A DNA stretch of 43,595 nt from Salinispora mooreana (GCF_000379065.1 NZ_KB900614.1:4392484-4436078), one strand, 5' to 3'; counted from the stretch's first letter, positions 1 through 9,257 are shown. Notes: generated by a model not told the origin, from the sequence alone. Made by a program: numbers and translations.

Positions 1-126
1 GACTTCGGTCTCGGCCGTGGTGAGCTGTTCGTTGAGGGTGGCGATTTGGGCGCGGAGCCGTTCGACGGTGAGGCCGGCGGCGGTTTCGCGTTCGGTGAGC
101 AGGGTCAGTAGCGACGGCGGGGTCAC
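1..126 (-). CDS. Partial coiled-coil protein coupled to the IS5-type transposase
   Basis: An open frame starts at GTG (124-126), overlapping the transposase stop as GTGA, and runs off the window edge. The visible residues (VTPPSLLTLLTERETAAG and on) are rich in L, E, A, R and Q with heptad-like spacing and look like a coiled coil. Short coiled-coil ORFs are sometimes found beside actinobacterial insertion sequences. The function is unknown and only about 42 residues are visible. Confidence 0.45.
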   Translation of the reverse strand, partial: MTPPSLLTLLTERETAAGLTVERLRAQIATLNEQLTTAETEV

Positions 127-965
127 CGCTGCTGGCCTGTGTCGCGCCAGGACGTGGTGGCGGTGCCGGTGAGCCGGCGGATGAGGTTCGCTGTGGAGGC
201 CCACCAGGTGCGGGACACCGCGGAGGCGGGTCGGCTCTCGTACTCGCGGACCAGGCGGCGGTGCAGCATCAGGGTGCCGTGGGTCTGCTCCACCACCCAC
301 CGGCGTTTCACCGGCACGAACCCGGCCGTCGTGTCGGACCGAAGGACCTGCTCGACGTCGATATTTCGGATGGCGCCGTGGATCTGCACGTCGTCTTTGA
401 ACCCGGCATCGACCCACGCCTTGGTAACCGTCGGGGTGTGCGCTACCACGTTGTCCAGCAGTTTCACACCGATCGTGTTGTCGGTGACCGACGCGGCGGT
501 GACCACCACCGCGATGATCAACCCGAGGGCGTCGACCGCGAGGCCTCGCTTGCGCCCCGGGACCTTCTTCGCCGCGTCCTTGCCGGTCGTGGCGGCCGGG
601 ACGTGGTTGGCCGCCCGGATCGACTGGGTGTCCAGCGCCACCGCGGTCGGATCCTCCCGGCGGCCGGCCCGCTCCCGCGCCTGACAGCGCAGCAGATCGT
701 GGATCACCTGGTCGGTGCCATCATCACGCCACAGGGCGAAGTAGTAGTAGGTGGCCGACTTCGGCGGCAGGTCGTGTGGCAGGTAAGCCCACTGACACCC
801 GGTCCGGTTCTGGTAGAAGATCGCGTTCACGATCTCCCGCAACTCGTAGCGGCCCTGATGCCCCGACACCGACGGATGCCGGTCCTTCCACGCCTGCAGA
901 AACGGCCCGACCACCGCCCACTGATCATCGGTCAGGTCACTCGGATACGCCGCACGTCCATTCAT
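123..965 (-). CDS. IS5-family transposase
   Basis: This 280-aa protein has the layout of IS5-family DDE transposases. An N-terminal region of the type YPSDLTDDQWAVVGPFL is followed by a catalytic core with Asp in VALDTQSIR (about residue 112), Asp in WVDAGFKDD (about 187) and Glu in VEQTHGTLMLHRRLVREYE (about 228). The length is normal for the family and there is no internal stop, so it may be active. The ATG start at 965 follows a short untranslated stretch. A coiled-coil ORF is coupled to its 3' end. Only one end of the element lies in the window, so its full borders cannot be set. Confidence 0.85.
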   Translation of the reverse strand: MNGRAAYPSDLTDDQWAVVGPFLQAWKDRHPSVSGHQGRYELREIVNAIFYQNRTGCQWAYLPHDLPPKSATYYYFALWRDDGTDQVIHDLLRCQARERAGRREDPTAVALDTQSIRAANHVPAATTGKDAAKKVPGRKRGLAVDALGLIIAVVVTAASVTDNTIGVKLLDNVVAHTPTVTKAWVDAGFKDDVQIHGAIRNIDVEQVLRSDTTAGFVPVKRRWVVEQTHGTLMLHRRLVREYESRPASAVSRTWWASTANLIRRLTGTATTSWRDTGQQR

Positions 966-1029
966 GATCAGCCCAACGCGGCCGGGCCTCCCCGGTTACG
1001 ACTACGGCTCACATTCACATGCCAACCCA

Positions 1030-1066
1030 AACCTCTAAGGGACGAAAGCTACCGAACCACCCTCTC
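1030..1066. repeat. Candidate right end of the IS5-type element
   Basis: About 65-100 bp upstream of the transposase start the sequence changes character and contains, on the minus strand, GAGGGTGGTTCGGTAGC. This resembles the purine-rich outer ends of IS5-type elements. The matching inverted repeat would lie left of the window, so this is a weak call. Nothing else is seen between 966 and 1191. Confidence 0.3.
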
Positions 1067-1191
1067 ATCTCAAAGAGATTCCTCAACATCGTGAAGATCT
1101 TGGCTTGACTCAAGGTGAGTTTGTTGTTCACGTAGAGCAGTCGATCCCCTAGACTCGCCCTCTGGCCGACCTTGACGGGGAGGGCAGGCGG

Positions 1192-1542
1192 ATGGACGAC
1201 GACCTCCAGGACGCGCAAGACGCCATTAAACTGTGCGCACAGCGGTGGAGCCTGGAAATCCTCACGACCCTCGGCCAGCGGCCGATGCGATTCTCGGAGC
1301 TGCTGCGCGAGATCCGACCGGCGCCGAGTTCGAAATCCCTCAATGACGCCCTGCGCCGTCTGCGCGACGGTGGCTTAGTGCACCACGTTGACGACGCAGG
1401 TGCCGGTACCTACACTCTCACCGCCGCCGGCACCCACCTGCTGCCGCTGCTTTCATCGTTCATGCGGGAAATATGGCGTTGGTCAGAGACCTACCGCGTC
1501 GGTTGCGTGCGGTCGACAGGTGCAGACGCGGCACCGGCGTAG
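1192..1542 (+). CDS. HxlR-type winged-helix transcriptional regulator
   Basis: The 116-aa product matches the compact HxlR layout. It has an N-terminal CAQRWSLEILTTLGQRPMRF helix pair, a recognition region (FSELLREI, SKSLNDALRRLRDGGLV) and a wing (TYTLTAAGTHLLP). HxlR proteins are small DNA-binding regulators that often respond to redox or aldehyde stress; no conserved regulatory cysteine role can be assigned here. A GGGGAGGG purine run lies upstream of the ATG. The gene sits 30 bp before the A24 peptidase gene on the same strand, so the two may be cotranscribed. Confidence 0.8.
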   Translation: MDDDLQDAQDAIKLCAQRWSLEILTTLGQRPMRFSELLREIRPAPSSKSLNDALRRLRDGGLVHHVDDAGAGTYTLTAAGTHLLPLLSSFMREIWRWSETYRVGCVRSTGADAAPA

Positions 1543-1572
1543 ACCGAGGGTGCACCCCGAAAGCCACAGCCG

Positions 1573-2274
1573 ATGAATCCCGTAGCACTGGGGCTGGTGC
1601 TCTCCGGCGGCGCACTTGCCGGCCTGACGCTGCCGCACGCGTACACGCGGCTGGCGACCAAGCCGGCAGTGGCCGCGGGCCCGTCGAAGTTGGGCGTGGC
1701 CGAAGGGGACACCTCGGCGGCGGCCAGGAGCGTGCGGCCAGTGGCCGTATCCGCACTGTGCGGTATCGGGATGGCTGTCGCCTCCGGCGGCCTCGCTTGG
1801 CTCCTGCGCGACGCCCGCGGCGGCCTGCCCCTGCTCGCGGTGTGGTTGGTGGTGATGCACAACGGCGTGCTGCTCGCCGCCGTTGACGTCGCGATCCGCA
1901 GGCTGCCTACGCTCGTGATAAGCATCGCCGCTCTCGCCGTCGGCACTGTGCTGGCCGGTGAGGCAGCGATCACGGGCCAAGCTCAAATGCTGGTCACCGC
2001 CACGCTCGCCGCGGCTGCGCTTGGCGGCCTATACCTGGCCTTGGTCATCGTGGCGGGCAGCGGAATGGGCCTGGGCGACGTGCGGCTGGCCGCGCTGCTC
2101 GGTGCGGCATTGGGTGCCATCAGCTGGCCTGCGGTGTTCCTCGGCGGCCTACTGCCCTTCGTGCTCGCCGTACCCGAAGCGCTAGCACGCCTGGCGCTGC
2201 GCCGTGCGCACAGCATTGCCTTTGGTCCGTACCTGGTCGCCGGGGCGCTGATAGCGGCTGTGTTCTGTAGTTGA
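1573..2274 (+). CDS. A24-family prepilin-peptidase-like membrane protein
   Basis: The 233-aa protein is highly hydrophobic with about six to seven membrane segments. It carries the two aspartates of type IV leader peptidases: one in AAVDVAIRRLPT (about residue 100) and one in the GxGD motif GMGLGDVRLAALLG (about 160). It lacks the N-terminal methylase domain of full PilD, as do the short A24 proteins of actinobacteria, which process Flp/Tad-type pilins. No pilin or Tad genes are visible nearby, so it is an orphan here. It follows the HxlR gene on the same strand. Confidence 0.75.
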   Translation: MNPVALGLVLSGGALAGLTLPHAYTRLATKPAVAAGPSKLGVAEGDTSAAARSVRPVAVSALCGIGMAVASGGLAWLLRDARGGLPLLAVWLVVMHNGVLLAAVDVAIRRLPTLVISIAALAVGTVLAGEAAITGQAQMLVTATLAAAALGGLYLALVIVAGSGMGLGDVRLAALLGAALGAISWPAVFLGGLLPFVLAVPEALARLALRRAHSIAFGPYLVAGALIAAVFCS

Positions 2275-2290
2275 TCGAACGCCCTGACCA

Positions 2291-2443
2291 GACTCCGTGC
2301 CGACCCGCGGCACCCGCGCCTATGTCCAGCGACCAACCACCGAAGGCCGAACGAAACGCGAGATCCTCCGCTGCCTGAAGCGCTACCTCGCCCGCGAAAT
2401 CTTCAGGACTATAATCGGGGTCGTCGGGCCAACGCTTGCTTGA
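2291..2443 (+). pseudogene. C-terminal remnant of an IS110-type transposase
   Basis: One frame reads TRGTRAYVQRPTTEGRTKRE followed by ILRCLKRYLAREIF and stops at TGA 2441-2443. The pattern of a charged stretch, then CLKRYLARE, then the stop is the C-terminus of IS110/IS116/IS902-type transposases, from memory of the family. No start or N-terminal part exists upstream, because the A24 gene ends at 2274. It is a fragment. Confidence 0.6.
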
Positions 2444-2616
2444 CCAAACACAGGGGCGTCGAGCAGGCCGCGTTGAAGTGTCTGTACCTGGTGACTCGCT
2501 CCCTGGACCCTACCGGAGCAGGCAGAACCCGATGGACGATGCGCTGGAAGCCCGTGTTGAACGCCTTCGCCTTGACCTTCAGCGACCGTTCCCAGCCGCT
2601 GAAACCTACATACCAA
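2444..2616 (+). pseudogene. C-terminal remnant of an IS256/Mutator-type transposase
   Basis: The frame reads AALKCLYLVTRSLDPTGAG, RTRWTMRWKPVLNAFALTF and then, after a one-frame shift near 2585, PFPAAETY. This is the typical end of actinobacterial IS256-family transposases. It abuts the degenerate terminal CRISPR repeat, so the distal end of the array was probably trimmed or bordered by this element. Confidence 0.6.
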
Positions 2617-5600
2617 GTTGCCGGAACGTCCGACGGTGGACCGTCAGCGCTGGCCGAGAAAGACCCGCAAGCGTGGGGTGAAGTGGAAGTTTAGATCCTC
2701 GCCGACGGTGGACCGCCAGCGCTGGCCGGTTGGGCTCCTGGTCGACGTTCCCGCGCCGAGTCAGTTGAGATCCTCGCCGACGGTGGACCGCCGGCGCTGG
2801 CTGGCCGACGTTGGCCAGGAGCCGCCGACCCGGTTGAGATCCTCGCCGACGGTGGACCGCCGGCGCTGGCGGTCTCCAGCACCCCCGCTACCTTGGCGCA
2901 CGCCGCGATGTTGAGATCCTCGCCGACGGTGGACCGTCGGCGCTGGCAAGGAGGTTGAGCGGCGGGGACAGTTCCCGGACGCGTTGAGATCCTCGCCGAC
3001 GGTGGACGGTCGGCGCTGGCTGCAAGGTGAACAACACCTACGGCGTGCGGTGCCCGGTTGAGATCCTCGCCGACGGTGGACCGTCGGCGCTGGACGACGC
3101 CCGGATACAGCGGGTCGTCGGTGTAGGAGTTGAGATCCTCGCCGACGGTGGACCGTCGGCGCTGGGTTCGTGGAGCGGTGGCCGATGGTGTTGGGCACGT
3201 GTTGAGATCCTCGCCGACGGTGGACCGTCGGCGCTGGCGAACAGGCACGTGAGCTGCTAGCCAAGGCAGTAGTTGAGATCCTCGCCGACGGTGGACCGTC
3301 GGCGCTGGCTGAGCGGGACCGGGGCCGGGCTCATCGCGGCCTGGTTGTTGAGATCCTCGCCGACGGTGGACCGTCGGCGCTGGATGTAGCCGGTCTGCCC
3401 GCAGAACTGGATATACGGGTCGGGTTGAGATCCTCGCCGACGGTGGACCGTCGGCGCCGGCCACGCCGAGCAGGCCACGCCACTCCCGCGGAACCGTTGA
3501 GATCCTCGCCGACGGTGGACCGTCGGCGCTGGCGGAGGCCCTAGATCGAGAGGGAACCTCGACCATGAGTGTTGAGATCCTCGCCGACGGTGGACCGTCG
3601 GCGCTGGCTCCTGGGGGGTCAGTCATGCCCTGCGGGCACGCGGAGAGTTGAGATCCTCGCCGACGGTGGACCGTCGGCGCTGGCAACGACCTGCCGGACA
3701 GCCCGGAAGCCGCTTATGTGTTGAGATCCTCGCCGACGGTGGACCGTCGGCGCTGGGGGCGTACTTCCCGGCGGGACCGCACTGCCCTTCGGTGTTGAGA
3801 TCCTCGCCGACGGTGGACCGTCGGCGCTGGGTAATCCGCTCCAACACGGCCGCCTCATCGGTGGTGTTGAGATCCTCGCCGACGGTGGACCGTCGGCGCT
3901 GGCGGGGTCGCTTCGAAGGACAACGACGAGATCACCGCCTGGTTGAGATCCTCGCCGACGGTGGACCGTCGGCGCTGGCTGTCGCGCTGACGCTGACGAT
4001 GACCTCGACGAGCGTGTTGAGATCCTCGCCGACGGTGGACCGTCGGCGCTGGCAGACCGCGCCGACCTCGTCCGGGATCGAATGGCCAGTTGAGATCCTC
4101 GCCGACGGTGAACCGTCGGCGCTGGACGAAATTCCGTAATCTACTACGTAGATTCGTAGAGTTGAGATCCTCGCCGACGGTGGACCGTCGGCGCTGGTCA
4201 TGTGTGAGCCTGACGCGCTGCGGCAGGGCTACGTTGAGATCCTCGCCGACGGTGGACCGTCGGCGCTGGCGGCGAAACGGCCGCAGCTTGCGCTACGACA
4301 TAGGGGTTGAGATCCTCGCCGACGGTGGACCGTCGGCGCTGGTGGCCCGGATCCGAGATCAGCAGCGGCGTGCCGAGCAGGTTGAGATCCTCGCCGACGG
4401 TGGACCGTCGGCGCTGGCCACGAGGTGACCGCGAGGCTGGCTGGCCGGCTGTGGTTGAGATCCTCGCCGACGGTGGACCGTCGGCGCTGGCGGTGGGGTC
4501 TGGGGCTGCTCCCCTGACCGGCACCCGAGTTGAGATCCTCGCCGACGGTGGACCGTCGGCGCTGGTTCGGGGGGCGAGTGCGGGCATCAAGCCCCGACCG
4601 TTGAGATCCTCGCCGACGGTGGACCGTCGGCGCTGGCTGCAAGCCGTCGATATCGGCTACCTGTACGACAGTATCGTTGAGATCCTCGCCGACGGTGGAC
4701 CGTCGGCGCTGGATGATCACCATCCCTCAGTGGTCGCGCGCAAAAAAGTTGAGATCCTCGCCGACGGTGGACCGTCGGCGCTGGAAGACGGGCGCGCTGC
4801 TGGCCGCGCAGGTCGGTGCGGGTTGAGATCCTCGCCGACGGTGGACCGTCGGCGCTGGCCGCCAGGACCCCGACATCCCTCGAAACACCCGTTGAGTTGA
4901 GATCCTCGCCGACGGTGGACCGTCGACGCTGGCTTCCGGGCCGCGTTCAATGCGATCTCAGGATTCTGGTTGAGATCCTCGCCGACGGTGGACCGTCGGC
5001 GCTGGCCGGCGCGTTGCTCATGATGGCCTCGACCTACCCCGTTGAGATCCTCGCCGACGGTGGACCGTCGGCGCTGGCTGCCCTTGGCCACAACCCGGCC
5101 CGCACCGTCCCGTTGAGATCCTCGCCGACGGTGGACCGTCGGCGCTGGCGGCCCGCGCCGGTGTGGTCGGCGAGCCAGCGCAACGGTTGAGATCCTCGCC
5201 GACGGTGGACCGTCGGCGCTGGCGTGGCGTCTGTCCATGCCTCGACTCGGTCCCGGTGCAGTTGAGATCCTCGCCGACGGTGGACCGTCGGCGCTGGCGA
5301 ACAGGCACGTGAGCTGCTAGCCAAGGCAGTAGTTGAGATCCTCGCCGACGGTGGACCGTCGGCGCTGGACGTGGTCGTTGACCCCCGCACGGGAGAGATC
5401 GTGCCGGGTTGAGATCCTCGCCGACGGTGGACCGTCGGCGCTGGATGTCGACTATCACCGACCGTGTTCGATACGCATGCGAGTTGAGATCCTCGCCGAC
5501 GGTGGACCGTCGGCGCTGGCAAGTGCCTCGACGGTGATCGTAGGCGGATGAACGTTGAGATCCTCGCCGACGGTGGACCGTCGGCGCTGGCAAGTGCCTC

Positions 5601-6254
5601 GACGGTGATCGTAGGCGGATGAACGTTGAGATCCTCGCCGACGGTGGACCGTCGGCGCTGGCAGGCCAACCCGAACCTCGGGTATCGGAAGAACACCCGT
5701 TGAGATCCTCGCCGACGGTGGACCGTCGGCGCTGGGCACCCGAGCCCACGAGGACACCGTGACCACACAGTGGTTGAGATCCTCGCCGACGGTGGACCGT
5801 CGGCGCTGGCTCGGTCGACTTTTCGCCGTCCGGAACATCCGTGATGTTGAGATCCTCGCCGACGGTGGACCGTCGGCGCTGGACCACTCCCAGCAAGGAG
5901 CACAACCATCATGACGCCTGTTGAGATCCTCGCCGACGGTGGACCGTCGGCGCTGGCTACCGCTGAGGGCGTCGGCGCTGAGGGTGGCGAGTCGTGTTGA
6001 GATCCTCGCCGACGGTGGACCGTCGGCGCTGGAGACGGGCGTACACGCGGGTGCTCAACCACATCAGCAGTTGAGATCCTCGCCGACGGTGGACCGTCGG
6101 CGCTGGTGTCCCACCTCGTCGCCCTTGCGGTTGACGCGGTACTGGTTGAGATCCTCGCCGACGGTGGACCGTCGGCGCTGGCCGCCGAGGGCTTCGTCCA
6201 GGTACGTCGGGTCGATTGTTGAGATCCTCGCCGACGGTGGACCGTCGGCGCTGG
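2617..6254 (-). CRISPR. Type I-C CRISPR array, 50 repeats and 49 spacers
   Basis: I counted 50 copies of a 37-bp repeat at a period of about 72 bp; spacers are 32-40 bp, mostly 34-37. On the plus strand the repeat begins GTTGAGATCCTCG and ends CGTCGGCGCTGG, so in the cas-gene direction it ends in GATCTCAAC. Its centre is a near-perfect palindrome, CGCCGACGGT-CC-ACCGTCGGCG, giving a 10-bp stem. Degenerate copies sit at the low-coordinate end: 2617-2653 has lost its first third, and 2689, 2764 and 2833 carry point changes. The high-coordinate end abuts the leader and cas2, so new spacers enter near 6254 and transcription runs on the minus strand. Single-base repeat variants occur at 2983, 3424, 4089 and 4896. 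Two spacers are duplicated. Open frames across the array come from the repeat and are not genes. Confidence 0.98.
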
Positions 6255-6386
6255 GCTTTCTGGGCTGCGGATTTGGTGTCGTGGCTGTCGCTAGCTTTGA
6301 ATGGCAGGTGAGCGGTGTCCGCTTTGTTGGTTTTCTTGCCTGGGAACCTCGCGCTTGTTGCTATCGCGCTTGGGGTTCTTAGATCT
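6255..6386 (-). promoter_or_regulatory. CRISPR leader
   Basis: This is the 132-bp gap between the first repeat and the cas2 stop. It is less GC-rich than its surroundings, with A/T runs on the minus strand such as CTTTAAAGATCTAAG and AAGAAAACCAACAAAG. Position beside cas2 and next to the undegenerated repeats is what is expected of a leader carrying the array promoter and the integration signals for Cas1-Cas2. No exact promoter can be assigned. Confidence 0.7.
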
Positions 6387-6677
6387 TTAAAGTAGGTGGT
6401 CGCCGTGGTGGGGTGCGAGCTGTGCGACGCCGAGTCGTTCCACGTGGCGGAGTGTGTCTTTAGTGAGGTGGTAGAGCCGAATGTCGTCGGTGGTGTGGCT
6501 GATGGTGTCGGAGAGCTTCTGGCGGAAGGTCGGGTACTGGGCAGCGGTGCAGGCAATTTCGAAAACAGACTTTTGCACTCTGATGCCGTGGCCTTCGCAG
6601 ATCTTGGCTACCTGCCGTAGGCGTCGTTGGCCTTCCGGAGTGGTGGTGTCGACGTCGTAGGTGACCAGGTACTCCAT
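6387..6677 (-). CDS. cas2: CRISPR-associated endonuclease Cas2
   Basis: The 96-aa protein has the Cas2 ferredoxin-like fold pattern: MEYLVTYDVDT with the conserved Asp after the first strand, then GQRRLRQVAKICEGHGIRVQ and SVFEI. Cas2 pairs with Cas1 to integrate spacers at the leader. I start at the ATG 6675-6677, which overlaps the cas1 stop by one base (TAATG), rather than at the longer upstream option inside cas1. It is the last gene of the cas operon and borders the leader. Confidence 0.95.
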   Translation of the reverse strand: MEYLVTYDVDTTTPEGQRRLRQVAKICEGHGIRVQKSVFEIACTAAQYPTFRQKLSDTISHTTDDIRLYHLTKDTLRHVERLGVAQLAPHHGDHLL

Positions 6678-7708
6678 TATGCGGGGCTCCACGGGTTGTA
6701 GTGGGGTGTGTCGCTGCGTAGGTGCCGGGCGAGGAGTCGGGCTTGGATGAGTGGTAGGACGGCTGCGGGAATGTCTCTGCCGAGTTGCCGGTGGGCCCAA
6801 GGGCGGGCGCGGGCTTCGCTCCAGAGGGTCAGGTAGGCGCGGCGGCCGTCGTCGTTGATTTCGTGGGCTCCGCCGGGATGTTGGGTGAAGTGGTGAGGTG
6901 TGAGCTGGCGGCGGTTGAAGGCGGTGAAGACCATCCGGTCGACTTGGAGGTGGCGCATTTCTTCCATCAGGTCTAGGGCGAGAGCGGGCTTTCCTGGTCG
7001 GATGCCATGCAGGTAGCCGATGTAAGGGTCTAGGCCGACGTGTTCGAGTGCGCCGTGGACGGCGATGCGGAGCATGCCATAGCCGAAGGACAGGGCGGCG
7101 TTGACGGGGTCGGTGGGTGGTCTGCTGATTCGATGGGTGGGTGCGGTGACTTGAGCGTGGTCAACGAGTAGGTGTCGCCAGGTGGCAACGTATCGCTTGG
7201 CGGCTTGACCTTCGATGCCGAGAATGACGTTGATGTTGTTGGTGTCGGGGAGTTTGGCGAGGTCGTCGGCGATGGCGGATGCGGTTGCGCGAAGGGCCTG
7301 TTGTCTAGTGGTTCGGGCGTCGGCGGCGGCGCGTAGCAGAACCTGTCGGGTGTTGTGGAGTTTGCCGGCGACGAAGGCGCGGGCGACTGCGGCGCGGCGG
7401 TCGGGTTCGCGGAGGGCGTCGTGTTGGGCGACTCTCAGCAGGGGGTTGCCGCCTTGTGGGCCGATGACGCGGGCGCGGAACCGACCGTTGCTGGTTAGCC
7501 AGGTTACGGATCGTTGGTCGGCTGCGCAGCGGTGTAGGAAGTCATCGGTGAGGTTGACACCGCCGAAGGCTACGACGTGGTCGATTCGGACAAGGGGGAG
7601 ACGTTTCGCGCCGTTTTCGGGGTGAAAGACCCGGACGGCGTCGTGGTCGAGGTGGACGCTGCTACCCGGCGTCAGGATGTAGAGGGTGTTTTTGATCAGT
7701 TCAGGCAT
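6677..7708 (-). CDS. cas1: CRISPR-associated integrase Cas1 (type I-C)
   Basis: The protein of about 343 aa opens with MPELIKNTLYILTPGSSVHL, typical of type I-C Cas1. The metal-binding Glu lies in ILGIEGQAAKRY, and the conserved His and acidic residues lie in YIGYLHGIRPGKPALALDLM and EEMR. It catalyses spacer integration with Cas2; Cas4 trims prespacers. I prefer the ATG 7706-7708, which overlaps the cas4 end by eight bases; a GTG three codons upstream is the alternative. It is intact. Confidence 0.95.
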   Translation of the reverse strand: MPELIKNTLYILTPGSSVHLDHDAVRVFHPENGAKRLPLVRIDHVVAFGGVNLTDDFLHRCAADQRSVTWLTSNGRFRARVIGPQGGNPLLRVAQHDALREPDRRAAVARAFVAGKLHNTRQVLLRAAADARTTRQQALRATASAIADDLAKLPDTNNINVILGIEGQAAKRYVATWRHLLVDHAQVTAPTHRISRPPTDPVNAALSFGYGMLRIAVHGALEHVGLDPYIGYLHGIRPGKPALALDLMEEMRHLQVDRMVFTAFNRRQLTPHHFTQHPGGAHEINDDGRRAYLTLWSEARARPWAHRQLGRDIPAAVLPLIQARLLARHLRSDTPHYNPWSPA

Positions 7709-8348
7709 CCCAATCACCGGTTGGTCGGGGTGTGTAGAGGTCGGTGGGGTTGGCTAGGGCCCGGGGTAAGCAGTCGTCGAGCAGTGAGCAGCGTCGGCAT
7801 CGGCGGTCTGCTATTGGTGGTGGTAGTTGTGGTGCGAGCAGCATTGCGTGAAGTGCGCGGGAGGTCTGGTTGACGGTGGTGATCAAATCGTTGGTCAGCT
7901 GTACCCGGTGTCGTCGCCGGTCGAAGTGTGTGAACACCTCTGCATGGGAGACATCGAGGTCGCGGCCGAGTATTTCGCGTAGGCAGAGGGCTTGGGCGGC
8001 AGCCTGTACATCGGCTGGTCCCCCGGGCTGGTACCGGCCGATCTTGTGTTCGACGGGGATTGCAGTGCCATGGCCGATCTCGACGACATCACATCGGCCA
8101 TAGAGACCGAGGATGTCGCTCCAGACGGGTACGGCGTAGTGCTGCCGGTACCCGGGGGCGGCCGTGGCGCGGGTGCCGGGCCGGTCGACGCGTTCGTGGG
8201 CCAGGTGGCCACGAACAGTGTTGATGTCGTCGGTGAACACGCCGTCGACGTGGATGAGGGCAGCCTGGCGGGGACAGTAGGCATAGTGCTCTAATGCCGA
8301 CAGTGGGATGCGGCCGGCGTTGCGGTCCCCGTCGGGCCACCAGGTCAT
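7701..8348 (-). CDS. cas4: CRISPR-associated exonuclease Cas4
   Basis: The 215-aa protein has the RecB-type nuclease core (GRCDVVEIG, then PVEHKIGRYQP, then the QAAAQALCL motif). Four cysteines suit an iron-sulfur cluster: one in YAYCPRQ (residue 25) and three in CRRCSLLDDC near the C-terminus. Cas4 processes prespacer ends and selects the PAM side in type I-C adaptation. It overlaps cas1 and starts 12 bp after cas7, within one operon. Confidence 0.95.
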   Translation of the reverse strand: MTWWPDGDRNAGRIPLSALEHYAYCPRQAALIHVDGVFTDDINTVRGHLAHERVDRPGTRATAAPGYRQHYAVPVWSDILGLYGRCDVVEIGHGTAIPVEHKIGRYQPGGPADVQAAAQALCLREILGRDLDVSHAEVFTHFDRRRHRVQLTNDLITTVNQTSRALHAMLLAPQLPPPIADRRCRRCSLLDDCLPRALANPTDLYTPRPTGDWDA

Positions 8349-8360
8349 CGTCGAGACTCC

Positions 8361-9257
8361 TCAGTCCTGCAGGATGTCGAAGGTCACGCCAGCCGGCAGT
8401 TCGCTGACGTCGGAAGTGATCTTGTAGTCGGTGAAGGTGCGGGGGGTTCCGACGCCGCTGGCAAGAGCGACTTGGACCCGGTCCAGCAAGGGCTGGGCAG
8501 GGGCGTTGCCGTAGGCATTGGAGTGGCTGAAGACGTACAGGCCGCGCATGGTCATGATGCCGCGAGTCGCAGTGCGATCATGATCGAACATGAACTGCAG
8601 CGTCTTGTAGAGGGCGGTGAGGTCCTCGGTAGTCACGCCCGTTTTTTGGGCCAGGGCGGCGGAGTAGTGGAACTGCGCCCGGTACAGGCCGTAGGGCACA
8701 GTCCATTTGCTACCCATTTCGGTCTTTTCGCCCTTGTCAATGTCTTCCTGGCGTGTCTGAGTTACCCGGGTAATGGCGTGTGAGACGGGTAGGACGGGGT
8801 GGATAGAGCGGGCCATGCCGAACTGCAGGGGGCCGCGGATCTGACCCAGTGCTTTGGTCTCACCGGTGGAAAGCACCGCGCCGAACAAGCGTACGTCGAT
8901 GTATCGGTCGGTCATCCACCGCCGGGCAGCTTCGGCTTGCTCGGGAGAGATCTTTCGAGATTTAAGTTCGATGCCAGTTGCTTTGTACGATTCGGCGGTG
9001 CGGGTGTTGAGGGCGTGTCCGGCCTCGACGAACACGTTATAGCGGTCGGCCTGGTAGTCGAGGGCGTCGGCGGTCAGCCCGATCGTGTCGCGGATCTTCC
9101 GCTTGAGTGCAACATCGGTGACTAGGCCGTGTCCGGTGGCTTCGTCGACACGGGGTCGGTTGCCGCCATCGGGGTCACCGTTGGGGTTACCGTCGGTAAC
9201 GTCGAAGAAGATTACTGCATCGTGTCGGACCGCCGGATCGGTCGTCTGGGGCTTCAC
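8361..9257 (-). CDS. cas7: Type I-C Cascade backbone protein Cas7 (Csd2)
   Basis: The 298-aa protein starts MKPQTTDPAVRHDAVIFFDV and continues DGNPNGDPDGGNRPRVDEAT, the signature of Csd2/Csh2 Cas7 proteins. Several copies form the helical backbone that holds the crRNA spacer. Its start overlaps the cas8c stop by four bases (ATGA), so the two are translationally coupled. Length and motifs are intact. Confidence 0.96.
   Translation of the reverse strand: MKPQTTDPAVRHDAVIFFDVTDGNPNGDPDGGNRPRVDEATGHGLVTDVALKRKIRDTIGLTADALDYQADRYNVFVEAGHALNTRTAESYKATGIELKSRKISPEQAEAARRWMTDRYIDVRLFGAVLSTGETKALGQIRGPLQFGMARSIHPVLPVSHAITRVTQTRQEDIDKGEKTEMGSKWTVPYGLYRAQFHYSAALAQKTGVTTEDLTALYKTLQFMFDHDRTATRGIMTMRGLYVFSHSNAYGNAPAQPLLDRVQVALASGVGTPRTFTDYKITSDVSELPAGVTFDILQD

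Noticed and set aside
4126..4160. Palindrome AATCTAC-TAC-GTAGATT inside one spacer
   Set aside because: It is a property of a single AT-rich spacer and so of its source DNA. No function within the array follows from it.
5883..5919. A spacer containing AAGGAG followed by ATG
   Set aside because: It looks like a gene start of the targeted phage or plasmid, as expected by chance for spacers. The ATG is not followed by a long frame here.
2617..6254. Self-targeting spacers against genes in this window
   Set aside because: I compared several spacers by eye with the rest of the window and saw no match. This is not exhaustive; a full search of all 49 against the genome would be decisive.
2691..6260. 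Many open frames of 70-340 codons across the array on both strands
   Set aside because: They consist of the translated CRISPR repeat at regular spacing (for example SADGPPSARIST or RRRSTVGEDLN) and change with each spacer. They are a product of a stop-free repeat, not genes.
6255..6386. A tracrRNA or small RNA in the leader region
   Set aside because: Type I-C systems do not use tracrRNA, and I see no anti-repeat outside the array.
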